Below are positions 9,256 through 18,885 of a stretch of DNA of 64,000 nt, piece by piece; the stretch's first letter is position 1; each line of letters begins with the position of its first letter. Position numbers and translations under genes: made by a program. Source of the DNA: Lota lota (Eukaryota; Chordata; Actinopteri; Gadiformes; Lotidae); assembly GCA_026745465.1 (NCBI GenBank), contig JACYXH010000109.1, positions 1,391,001 to 1,455,000 on the forward strand, in the 5' to 3' direction. The notes under the pieces were generated by a model. It was not told the DNA's origin. It did not search any database and saw only the letters and a program-made list of their open reading frames with translations.

Positions 9256-10838
9256 CATGCGCGGAGTTTGCGGGGGGGCAGGGGGAGCATTGCCCCCCCT
9301 GGCGGCGGCTGAAACGGGTAATTGCATTGTTTCAACAAAAATAATAATTGCATTCTTTAAAAAAATTATATATTATAAATATCTTAAATAAAACAAAACA
9401 ACTAAATGGTGGTAGGTAATACATCTGATTTCATATACTCCTTTAGTAAAAAAAAAAATTCAGGGCTCTGGGTCATGTGACAAGTAACGTAAGTCCAGCG
9501 ATTCTCAGCTAGGTAGCATGTAATACCGTTGTAGTTACCTGGTCGGACTCGTTACACAAAAATATGGACATAAGGAGATTTTTAAAACGTCGAGCTCCAA
9601 ATGACACAGATATTCAGTCTTCTGGATCTAACAAAGATACAACACAAACAACAGTAACCGATGATGACGACAGGCAAACAGACACCGCTGTGAACTTGGA
9701 GGGAACACCGAGCAGCTATGGATCAGCAGCAATCGCTAGCAGTCCTGACGTTCACCCCACGGCCACAGATGCACTAGCTGCACTAGGTAACACCAACACA
9801 GATGATCTTGGAGAAAAACACGGCTGTCCCAAGCAACCTGCTCTGCCCCAATTCCCCTCAAAATGTTTTGGAAGTACAAAACGATCGTTTTCCACTTACT
9901 TCTACAAGAATTACCCTTGGCTTGAGTATTCCGTTAGAAATGATTCAGTCTACTGTTTTGCTTGTCGCCATTTCCAGACTGAAAGCTGCGTTGAGGACAC
10001 ATTTAGAAAGGGCATGAGTGACTGGAAAAAACTGAGCAGTAAACTAGAGAAACATGGAAAAAGCCAGGCCCATCTGAACTGTATGATTAAGTGGAATAAC
10101 TTCCAAGCAGCCAGCTCATCCTCAAATGGATCTATTGCAGCTAAACTTTCTGAAAGCCATAAAACTACAGTAGAAAAGAACAGAGGTTATCTCTGCAAAG
10201 TAGTTGATGTTGTGAGGCTGCTGTCTAAACTTGGATTGCCCTTTCGTGGACACAAGGAGGGAGAAGAGTCAGAATCGCGTGGCAATTTCCTCGAGGTTTG
10301 CAGTTTGTTATCGAAATATGATGCTGGTTTTGAAAACATGCAATCCAATTATTTTAATGCCACAAGCCCAGATTTTCAAAATGAAATAATTGACATCTGC
10401 GCACACATGCTTTACAACAACATTGCTGAAAAGGTACAGGAAACTGGATTTTTCTCCATAATTGCGGACGAGGCTAGGTCCTCCAAAACGGAGCAGCTGT
10501 CAGTGTGCATACGATATGCCGAGGAATTGGAAATCAAGGAGCGTTTTTTGTGTTTCATGGACTGTTCTGCATCTCGCAACGCGGCTGGGATTGTGGAGGC
10601 CATCTACAAAGGGCTTGAAATGTGTGGTCTTAAAAACAACCCAATTGTGGCACAGAGTTATGACGGTGCGTCTGTCATGTCAGGTCATGTGTCTGGTGTG
10701 CAGCAGCGCATCAAAGAGACTCACCCCTACGCAGCCTACATACACTGCTTAGCCCAATTGATAGCCCAGGTCCCAGCTGCTATAATGATTTTTTTTTTTT
10801 TTTGCCCCCCCTGGCTCGAATGTCAAACTCCGCCTATG
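9256..10838 (+). mobile_element. hAT transposon with perfect 8-bp target-site duplication
   Basis: The 1,583-bp element is flanked by identical cccagaag at 9248-9255 and 10839-10846. Its ends are CATGCGCGGAGTTTG on the left and, as reverse complement of the right end, CATAGGCGGAGTTTG (12 of 15 match). An 8-bp duplication is the hAT hallmark. The interior holds a transposase frame starting at 9564 that has lost its C-terminal part. A run of T (10789-10803) sits at the internal deletion joint just before the right end. Confidence 0.9.
9564..10770 (+). pseudogene. hAT transposase, ZMYM/TTF-finger type, C-terminally deleted
   Basis: The frame opens with ATG at 9564 and is uninterrupted for about 400 residues. 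A TTF/BED-like zinc finger region follows the N-terminal Ser/Thr/Asp-rich tail: YPWLEY, then C131-x2-C134, with His near 164 and 170. The DDE core begins with the first acidic site in IIADEA (D302) and the second in YDGAS (D367), then HPYAAYIHC. After about residue 402 the frame runs into non-homologous LIAQVP... and a T run. The rest of the RNase H-like fold, the third catalytic acidic residue and the hAT dimerisation domain are therefore missing. It resembles transposases often annotated as zinc finger MYM-type protein 1-like. It should be catalytically dead. Confidence 0.85.
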
Positions 10839-11600
10839 CCCAGAAGTGACATAGAGGATTTTTTTGTTTTGTTTTCGTTGCCGAAATATTAAGTCGTGGC
10901 CACGAAATACAAATTTGTCGCCTTGAAATACTAATTTGTGGCCACGACAAACGTATTCTTATTAATGATGTCACTTCCATGCCCAGCGCGGGATTGCACA
11001 GCTGCTTTTGGCAACAAGTCACTGAGCGACGTTCACTTCTCCCTCCTCTGCACTCTTTCGAAGAAATCGAAATAATACCCTACTGATTTCCTTACAAACG
11101 ATTGATTTATTATTTATTACCTGCCAAAAGCAGGTGTGCAATCCCGTGCTGGGCATTGAAGTGACATCATCATTTCGAGTCTTCAAGTCTTCAAAGGTTT
11201 TATGCAATTATCTCAAACTAATTTGTGACCACGACTTAATATTTCGTGGCCACAAAAAAAAAAAGCCTCTCTGTCACCGCCGTACAAACCAATGCAAAAT
11301 TGACAATATAAACTTGATGAGACACAAACATATTGAAAGGTCTGGGCGAATAGAATGAAATGACACCAAGCCAAACAATCGCAGTTGCATCATACGGCCA
11401 CCAGATGGCAATGAAGGACGTGTTCTGATCGAAGGCAATGTACCTGGATTTGTAAACACGGTGTTAAGTTGCAAAATGATGCCCAGACACCTGCAGAGTA
11501 CCTGTTTATGGTGGTTTTATGTGATCAAACACAATGTTTATGACAAAAACAACAAAGGTAATACATAATCTTTGGTTGTAACTTGAAAAAGTTTATTTTA

Positions 11601-12165
11601 TTCTTGTTTTTTGCCTCTAGTTTGGCAGGCCAAAAAACAAATCACAGAGAAATGTGCTGTTGGAATCAGTGGAATCTCAGCTTTCATGTGATTTATAGTT
11701 TGTGTAGATCAAGGGTTAGAAAAAATATCATATTCATGTGCATGTGCACAGTTATGAAATACATAACTCGTGTTGTTGCATGCTTCTTATTTAGTTTGGG
11801 CTTGGAATTGTCTGTTGGTTAGCTAACAATGGTTATGATAGAGTAAAAGTTGAGAATCTAATCTTTCTAGTGGTGTGTCAAATGACTATTTTTTCATGTG
11901 TTTAAATGCCTTACGATGTCTTTGAAATTAACTTAAGAAATTCTGGCTACGTGTAGACGATTGCAGTGAAATCATACTATGACTGTTTGATGGTTGGCAT
12001 ACATGATCAACTATCACACCTAAAATTATGCCAAAATTGTCAAAAGTTACTTTGACCCAATTTTAAGACAATAAGTGCAGTGTAGCCTTGTCTAATTCAG
12101 GGCTTTATCTAGTGCAGACTGGGTAATGGCAATATTAATGTGTTATCCTACTTATTGATTTCCAG
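11601..12165 (+). other. Last part of intron 1, factor H-like gene 2
   Basis: The stretch is AT-rich with no recognised repeat. A hydrophobic open frame near 11583 begins with TTG, not ATG, and lacks a phase-matched donor, so no exon is called. The branch/acceptor region before 12166 is weakly pyrimidine-rich (ttattgatttccag). Confidence 0.5.
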
Positions 12166-12357
12166 GAGTGACATGTCAACTGCTGCAAGTGAGAGGAACC
12201 ACTTATCTTGATGTATATAAAGAAAGATTTCTACCAGGAGAATACGTTTTGGTGAAATGCAATCCACGCTTCTGGTTTTCCTACTCGGATCAGCATACCC
12301 AGAAAATAATTACATGTACAGAAAGTGGGGAATGGGATACAGCTGCAACATGCCAAG
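12166..12357 (+). CDS. Factor H-like gene 2: SCR/CCP domain exon
   Basis: The exon is 192 nt (64 codons), phase 1-1, between acceptor gatttccag and donor G|gtaggt. Sushi cysteines are in VTCQLL, LVKC, IITC and AATC, with Trp in SGEWDT. The loop between Cys2 and Cys3 is long (NPRFWFSYSDQHTQKI), so the domain is larger than its neighbours. It fits directly after the signal-peptide exon 7311-7380, giving mature protein that starts about at this domain. It is a secreted complement-regulator module; specific ligands cannot be read from the sequence. Confidence 0.85.
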
Positions 12358-12957
12358 GTAGGTGTAGTATATTGGAAATACTAACTAGTAACTGGACTGC
12401 CACAGACTTTGCTCATGACTCTTTATTGATAGCGGCCATACATCAACTGCTAACCCAGGGGAGAGAGCGGTAAGTTTCTGTGCGCATCAATGGCACTACT
12501 GTCGCTAGTGGTCATATGTAAGTATCCCACTCTACAACAGTAGGCAACATTATTTTCACATATTAATTGTACAAATAGTTAGAATTATCTTAACATGCTC
12601 TGTGCTTCGTTTTTGTTCAAGAACATGTACAACCATGCAATAATCCTGAATAAGCACCGCATTCCAAAACCTTGATAATCTCCTTTTAGTTGAAGATTTA
12701 TAAATGTTCTTAGGATTGTTGTCCTGTTACGTGAACCAACCAGGTCGTCTCGACCCTTCAGGTTTTGATTGGATTGGTGTTTTTTTTTATTACAATTGTA
12801 ATCAAATTCAAATTAAAGTTAACCAAATAAATTTATGTAAGTGAGCAGAAATCTATATAGAGAAATTTGTAGATGCCACATTGTGTGGTTTGGGAAAGCA
12901 ATCACGAACTACTATAAGTTCCCACTCAAACAGACTCAATTGTGCTTCTTTATTCAG
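12358..12957 (+). other. Intron 2, factor H-like gene 2
   Basis: The 600-nt AT-rich intron contains no repeat that I recognise. A run of T at 12780-12788 precedes attacaattgtaatcaaatt, which is partly palindromic. Confidence 0.5.
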
Positions 12958-13119
12958 AGGTCAGATGTCAGGATCCAAATGACCCTTCTTTGAACGAACA
13001 ACTTCCAAATACAAGGATTGGTCATAATGCACAATACTGGTGTAAAGAAGGCTTCTCACCATCTACTGGTTGGGCTACATGCACGATAACAGGATGGACA
13101 CCAAACCCACTCTGTGAAG
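12958..13119 (+). CDS. Factor H-like gene 2: second SCR/CCP domain exon
   Basis: The exon is 162 nt (54 codons), phase 1-1; acceptor tctttattcag, donor G|gtattt. The cysteines are in VRCQDP, YWCKE, WATC and PLCE, with Trp in ITGWTPNP. The ending W-T-P-N-P-L-C-E parallels W-S-Q-T-P-L-C-E of exon 2535-2708, and the intron behind it (13130-13325) matches introns of gene 1, so the two exons are duplicates. No further SCR exon or clear terminal exon was found before lrp8, so the 3' end of this gene is unresolved. Confidence 0.85.
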
Positions 13120-13129
13120 GTATTTTCAT

Positions 13130-13325
13130 GAGGGACCTTTGTTTATATATTTACATAATTAGTTATGTTTTTTCTTGCATTCTCTACATTATTGTACAGA
13201 TTGCTATTGCATTGTCACTGTCTGTCAACATTTTGTAGTGACTATGAAGAGACACATTTCCAAAGTTCCATATACTCATATACTTATCTTCATTTCTTAA
13301 TGTTTATCTATTTCTTAGCTTTATT
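13130..13325 (+). repeat. Three-copy intron segment, copy c
   Basis: It is nearly word for word the same as 5215-5400 from tatttacataattagttatg to aatgtttatcta, and starts 11 nt after the SCR exon donor. Homology stops at about 13325, where AT-rich and then GC-richer unrelated DNA begins. Confidence 0.8.
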
Positions 13326-13589
13326 TTAATATATATTAGGGTTGAATAGTAAGCAAGCAAACTCCAGGCGAGAATGGCCATCATGGTCGCCGTGGTGATC
13401 TGTTCGTGAAGTGCGCGGACAGTCCACGCATGGCCATGGTATTTATGGTTGCGCAGTCCATGCGAAGCTGCAAAATCTCAGAGGTGCGTGACATGCTAAA
13501 AAAATCGCTGTATGAAACGTGCACAATACGTGATTACGTCTTTCTTGGATTGTGGCGGCTCGCTCAGTTCACAAATGTAGTTATGTTAT
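13326..13589. other. GC-richer stretch, unidentified
   Basis: A short AT-rich link is followed by GC-rich DNA (gaatggccatcatggtcgcc and following). It may be the edge of a mobile element adjoining the DIRS relic. There is no open frame with family resemblance. Confidence 0.3.
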
Positions 13590-14235
13590 TATAACTCTAG
13601 TTCTATGATTGTATGCGTACCCGTCTAGGCTTTGCCTTATGGGCTCATGGGCCCGTGCGTTCAACAAAAAAGTTCAACAATGTTGTTCAACAATGTACCA
13701 ATCAACATGGGCCGCGCCCACATTCCCCGCTGCACCGTGTATATATTGCGGCGTACAGCAGCACTCGTTCTCCACTTTTTGTTTTTCAGCAATTGGAGGG
13801 TACAGCAGGTGGGAAACTTGATGGCAAACTATCGTTCCGTTTCATGTAGGCTTTGCCATATGGGCTAAGGTGAAGCTGCGAACGGAGCCTGATCAATGTA
13901 CTCCTGCTGGACCCATGTCACAATGACCTAAGTCACAGGTCTCAATAAACCAAGGATGTGCAAAACACAACTGTTAAATATAAACTCTAAATTGTCCTAA
14001 GAACACGCAAAGTGATGTGATCAAGAGAATAGAGTGAGTCTGTAACCTCTGACTCAACCCACATTTCATAGAATCCATGAAAAAGGGTGATGCAGAGCTA
14101 CAATGTTTCTCCTTCGTCCGCTCCCACCAGGGGCAGAGCTAGGAAAACCCAAGCCACCAACTGCGAAGAGCAACAAGGCCCCTCATGCGTCCGCTCCCAA
14201 CGAGAGGCGGTAGGAGGAACCCGCTAGCAGGCGCA

Positions 14236-14705
14236 ACAATGACAAGAGCAGCTAAATCGGCTTAACAAAGCAACGAATAAGCTCTAGCTTGCCGATGAAC
14301 ACACAGACTGTGCAAAGCTGGCAACGAATGTCTGCGACAGTAGACTAAAAGTCCAATCAAGCTAGCAAATTAACACATAAACATATCAATAAACACAAAG
14401 CCTTTAAAGGAGATGGGTAACATATTCATTATACATGGTTAGAAGACAGGATATTAAAGACACCGGTTACGAACTGTAACCAAAGACAGAATAACCGGTC
14501 AATCTTAATCCCAATGTAACGCTGGGACGCCACCATGAGGCGAAGCTTACACGATGTAGCCCACATGAACTAGACAGCAACAAAGAGCAGCTAAATTGGC
14601 GTAGCAAGGCAGCGAAGAAGGTCTAGCTTGCCGGTGAACACACAGAGTGTGCAACACTGGCAACGAACCAATGTGTAGATGGACTAAAAGTCCAAACAAG
14701 CACAC
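14236..14705 (-). repeat. Two direct repeat units inside the DIRS relic
   Basis: Unit 1 (14236-14365) and unit 2 (14585-14705) share gagcagctaaat, ctctagcttgccg, tgaacacacag, ctggcaacgaa and gactaaaagtccaa in the same order, offset about 345 nt. They are diverged, so the duplication is old or was inherited with the element. Confidence 0.7.
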
Positions 14706-14769
14706 AGAGGTAGGCTTAAGTAAAGAGCAACATTACGAATTGTAACAGCTCCGAGAGACGAGCCTATAT

Positions 14770-15141
14770 CTAAGCCGTAGATATAGCCTCCAACACAGAC
14801 TGGCCGAGTGAGCCCCTGGACATGTCCAACATGTAAAAGCAGACAAACAGATAGGGGGAAGACCATGACGCAGCCACGTAAATGTCTCCCACCAATACGC
14901 CCCTGAGTAAATCCGTAGATGCGGCAACACCCCATGTAGAGTGAGCTCTAACAACCAGCGGTGGCGCTAAGCCCTGCAGAGTGTAGGTTAAGCAAACACG
15001 TTCACGTATCCAGTGAGACAGATGCTGCTTAGAGAGTGCTCTGCCCTTGGCAGCATCGCTACAGCACACAAAAAAGTGTTGTGCGGAACGGAACGCCGCC
15101 GAGCGTTGCACATTCATCGCCGGTACCCGCACCGTGCGCAA
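14770..15141 (-). pseudogene. DIRS tyrosine recombinase, C-terminal part, decayed
   Basis: The frame encodes the catalytic C-terminal region of a tyrosine recombinase: LSHWIRE, a hydrophobic link, LVVRAHST followed by WGVAAS, DIYVAASWSSP and the tyrosine context VCFYML. In DIRS recombinases the RAHST motif is followed by catalytic Arg. Here the codon at 14932-14934 is TGG (Trp), one step from CGG and consistent with CpG decay. The N-terminal catalytic Arg region and the partner ORFs are missing. The remnant is not expected to be active. Confidence 0.75.
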
Positions 15142-15240
15142 CTCCGCCTCTGCCTCACTAGAATGAGGTGGGGGGTGGAAAGCCTCAAGTACAATTTAGG
15201 TCTAAGCGCAGTATTGGGTTGAATCAGTGTGAAAAAGCTG

Positions 15241-18200
15241 TCCTTGTTGAGTAACAAGCAGCTCGGGCTGACAGGCAGAAACCAAAGCGAATAAAAGCTC
15301 CATCTTTATCAAGATTATATGTGGTTAATTAACCCTAGACTGTATTGCAACTATGTATACACCCATATGGTCACATGGTGGTCTCATTCCTATTTACAAG
15401 GTGCCAGTTGTGTCTGGCCTCTTTTATGGAGTCTGAGCAGACTTTGCCCCTCAAGACTCTTCAATCCATCCTCCCACTGCAAAGCCTCCATCAGTGGCAA
15501 CAGCCTACACCTAAGCCTCTCCCTCCAGGAGGAGTCAACCACTGGAGCTCTAGACTCTAGAGTAAACATTATAATTGAGTACCACAGAGGGGTTTTAGCT
15601 AGTTGAACATCTGATTAGCAGGGTGGAGATTTAACTGAGTTATTGCCGTAAGTGCTTCCGTGAGAATTCAAAAGACTTACCGTTATTATTATTATTATTT
15701 ACAGTAATATGTACCTCAGCATCCAAACCATATTCTCATTCATTCTGGACTGTTTTTTGAGGGGCGTCAGTCAACCTGGATAAGCACCCAATTGGATTAG
15801 TATCAGCCAGTCGGATCCTGCAATCGCGATGACATATTGAAGTGCCATTTCCAAGGTAATAGTTCCCAATAGTGATGTTGTAAAAGTAAAAATCTCTTGC
15901 TAAAATGGCCATGCAAGACTTATTGCATGCGTGTCTTAGTGTAGTCATCTCTTACATCACTCTGAGGTTCGCTTATTGGCCAAGGGAATTTTCTATGGAC
16001 TGGTTCCAGCATAATATCTCGAGGCAAAACCGGGGATGAGCTCACGAGATTCAGGCTGGCTTCGCGAGGCTAGGCAAGACATTGATGTGGCATTGAGTCT
16101 TTTCTGCTTTCTTCAAAAATAAAAAAAGAATACATAAATCAATAGTCAGGCAGGTCCAATTCAATACATGAAATTGTATGAGTTCCATGATAAATAAATG
16201 CTGTTCGTCAGCGGATCTGTACTGATTCAGAGGTACAACACAACCAAACAGGTTAATCAAAAAAGATAAAAATCGTATAGTTTTTCAGCCGGAGCCTATC
16301 TGCAGCACCCTGATGAGGCAATCCATCGGAGGATGAAAACACTCCCGTTAAATCCACCCTAAACCATTTTAAGCGGTAAACAACACCAGGAGAAAGAGAA
16401 AGGTGTTAAAAAGTTTTATTTACCAGGTTTAATACTCAATATTAACTTAATTATATGCCTGAGGCCCCCTAACGGATGATAGCTTTTAAAAAGGTTGGTG
16501 AAGTGTCGTCTGTAATCTTGCCAGAGCAGCTGAATGTGTGGTGTTAGAGTGGTTGAATGTAACAATAATAAATACAGGGGTTTGGTTAGACCTTCAGGGG
16601 CTGATGGAAATGAAAATGTGATTATGAATTACTGGGACTTGGGGAGGAAATGACAGCTGGGCTTTGGTTGAAAAGAAGCGAGCGAGACAGAGAGAGAGAG
16701 TGACCAACCTGCTGATTTGGCTGGCTATGTAGAAGTGAACAATAACCACTAACCAAAGTGGAGTAGGTGTGTGTATGTGCGTGTGTGCGTGTGTGCGTGT
16801 GTGTGTGTGTGTGGTCGGTGTGGCAGGAAATGAATAAGATGTGGAGCGAGGTCACAAAGAGACTATTGTGCAGATTTGTATTTTTTTTATAAGCTGTGTG
16901 TGTTTGTGAGTGTATGTGCATGCGTGTGTGTGTAAGTGTTTGCATGTATACATGTATGCTTGTGTGTATGCATCAACTGACCTATGATGGAGATGTGGAG
17001 GGCAAGATATTGTGGATAATATTGCTAGTTTGGACAACTACATTTCAGCTTAGTTGAAGGAGGTCACAGGGAACAGAGAGGAAGACACGGCGACAACGAA
17101 AGAAAGGAGGAGAAACAAACAAACAGGAAATATACAAAAACCGTGGGATGAACAAACAGACCTGTAAAGAGAGAAATAATGCAAGAAGACACAAGGTAGC
17201 AGCAGCATATTTTGCTTTTCTCCACAGGGGGTTGCAATACCCTTATAAAGATACTGCTCACAAACAACTTCCTGGGGGATTAAGCACTAAGCAAGTATGT
17301 ATAAGTAAGGATTTAAACAGAAGATGAAGGGGTGGGTTGTCTGTTGGATCTCTCCTGTACTCAAGGATATGGTTGGGGCAAGACCACCACATGGCATAAC
17401 GGGCCGTAAGCCCAACAAGAGGCCATTCAAATAGGTCAAGTAAGGCTTTGGCAGGATGGCCTTTGTCAACCCCTTAAACCCATGAATACCTTGAAAAGCA
17501 GCTGATCTGTGGGAAAAGAACATGGCACAGTTTGTACTTGTTCATCCAGGGTCAAACGCTATTATCCCTTTTTTGATTTCTTTTTTGGTTATTAACTCTA
17601 AGTTTATGGATGGTTAACAGATTTGTCCCAAAGAAGCGAATGCAGGACTCGCTTGGACCAGAACATCCTTTTTCTTTCTTGAATTTAGTTGATGAACTTA
17701 TTAGTTACTTTACGCAAAGTAGCCTGCGGGGACATTTTCCTGTAGGGAGAAAACAGGGTCGTTTCGACCTACAAAGTCTCCTGCTGCAAGTACCAGCAAG
17801 GCACCATAGGTACCCGTAAACAAAGCCTCAACCTTTCAAGGAAAAAATAAAGGTTGTGTTTAACAACCAATACACTATATACACTTTGGCCACACCATAT
17901 GGTTGCATGGTGCTCTTAAATAAATAGGGTGGAATCAAAACAGATCCATATTACACATACCTACTTACGTATGTGCTCCACAGTAGACAGTGGCAACCAT
18001 CTTCATTATCTCATGATGAGCATCTTCATTGGGTTTGGGTCTAGGGCTGCATTAATTGTTTATGTTTAATAGCTTTGAGCAGAATTGTCAAACCCAAGCT
18101 ATGCTAGCCAAAGATGATATGATATGATATAATACATATGAAATGTTGCCTGGACAGTTTTTCTTTGACCAACAGTTTTGAACTGTAACACACACACAAA

Positions 18201-18480
18201 CACATTCACACACAGCAAATACATAATAAATCAACTGGAAAAAACTGCTTATCTTCAGTTCAAACAGTTTCAACCCAATGTACCACTATAACTACAGATA
18301 CGTATACTCTACTGGCTGGAATTGATCTAGCGTCTTTCTTTGCTTGTCTATATTCGGCCAGGGTTTTCTCTCCTGTTATGTACGGGAGTCATGGTGATGT
18401 ATTTGTCTTGGAAGTGTGTATGTATCAGTGTGGAAGAATGTATTTGTGTGGCAGTGTGTGGGGGTGAAAACGTTTGTGTG
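15241..18480. other. Intergenic or intronic stretch without a supported gene
   Basis: It contains a short ATT run (15681-15701) and a fragment at 15955-16080 with ctcgcgag-like wording akin to the 8150-8455 repeat. There are also TG-rich microsatellites at 16769-16813 and 16890-16970, and a TGATA-type run at 18113-18130. Open frames here (for example 17610-17819) show no domain, start context or splice partners. A 3' end for the second factor H-like gene could hide here. Confidence 0.4.
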
Positions 18481-18885
18481 TGTTAAGAATACGGCAGAAC
18501 AAGCGGACCCAAATGCAAGACACAGAGCAGGCAGAGACGAACAAAGGGGGCTAAAGGTATTTATTTGGCAGACTAAGAGTAGTCAGGCAGGCAATGTTCG
18601 GCAACGGGTAGGCAGGCAGAGTTGATGGTTCAGGGGCAGGAACAGGAACAGGAACGGGAACAGGAACTGGGGAGATTCTGAATCTAAATGGCGGGGACGA
18701 AGATACAGACAAGTGTGGGGTAAACAACGAACTAGCACTGGCTTTGTGAAAAGCAAGTGCTTAAGTACTGTGGGGGGTGATTGGTTATTGACTGCTGGTG
18801 TGGATAATCAGAGGGAGCATGTGGGGTAATGGAGGCAGGGTGTCCCTAGGTGGCGGAAGTGGACGGAACGGGAGAGGGTGTGACA
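18481..18885 (-). repeat. 3' LTR of the gypsy element
   Basis: The boundaries are tgttaagaat on the left and gtgtgaca on the right, so the minus-strand LTR runs TGTCACAC to CTTAACA. It abuts the polypurine tract at 18886. It contains a short tandem of aggaaca/gggaaca units at 18637-18667. The sister LTR is not in the window, unless 1-478 represents a related family. Confidence 0.75.

Larger units (their letters stand above)
9239..11284. mobile_element. Foldback (long inverted-repeat) MITE, split by an hAT
   Basis: The element is bordered by caaac on both sides (9234-9238 and 11285-11289), and the uninterrupted site is preserved in copy 1 near 3160. Without the hAT it is about 455 bp. Most of it is two inverted arms, roughly 10847-11015 and 11110-11284, that pair in order. 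For example, gatgtcacttccatgcccag in the left arm pairs with its complement near 11155. Termini read atacagag and, on the other strand, tacggcgg. The palindrome gtggccac occurs three times. It has no coding capacity; the superfamily is not certain. Confidence 0.75.
8512..11600 (+). repeat. Intragenic duplication unit, copy 2 (degenerate, in gene 2 intron 1)
   Basis: This is the same ordered landmarks as 838-3490. Relative to copy 1 it lacks about 1346-2680, which held SCR exon 2192-2374 and most of exon 2535-2708. It is also interrupted between 9238 and 11285 by a foldback element that carries an hAT insertion. Where copy 1 reads atgcaaaccaatgc without a break, copy 2 resumes precisely after the insertion, which confirms the insertion boundaries. 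Confidence 0.8.
13590..15240 (-). mobile_element. DIRS-type tyrosine-recombinase retrotransposon, truncated
   Basis: The minus-strand frame at 14770-15141 is the C-terminal half of a DIRS-type tyrosine recombinase. Downstream of it lies about 1.2 kb of non-coding DNA with internal direct repeats (14236-14365 and 14585-14705). A possible element terminus with the phrase ctaggctttgccttatggg is repeated at about 13626 and 13846. DIRS elements end in split and inverted repeats rather than LTRs, which fits this untidy layout. The reverse transcriptase and RNase H parts are absent. The outer limits are estimates. Confidence 0.65.

Noticed and set aside
11583..11822. Hydrophobic frame that looks like a signal peptide
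   Set aside because: The first codon is TTG, no phase-1 donor follows the hydrophobic part, and the same text in copy 1 (3505-3540) is not conserved as protein.
15736..15948. Minus-strand frame with several Cys
   Set aside because: The Cys spacing does not fit sushi or LDLR-A modules, and there is no recognisable family or supporting splice sites.
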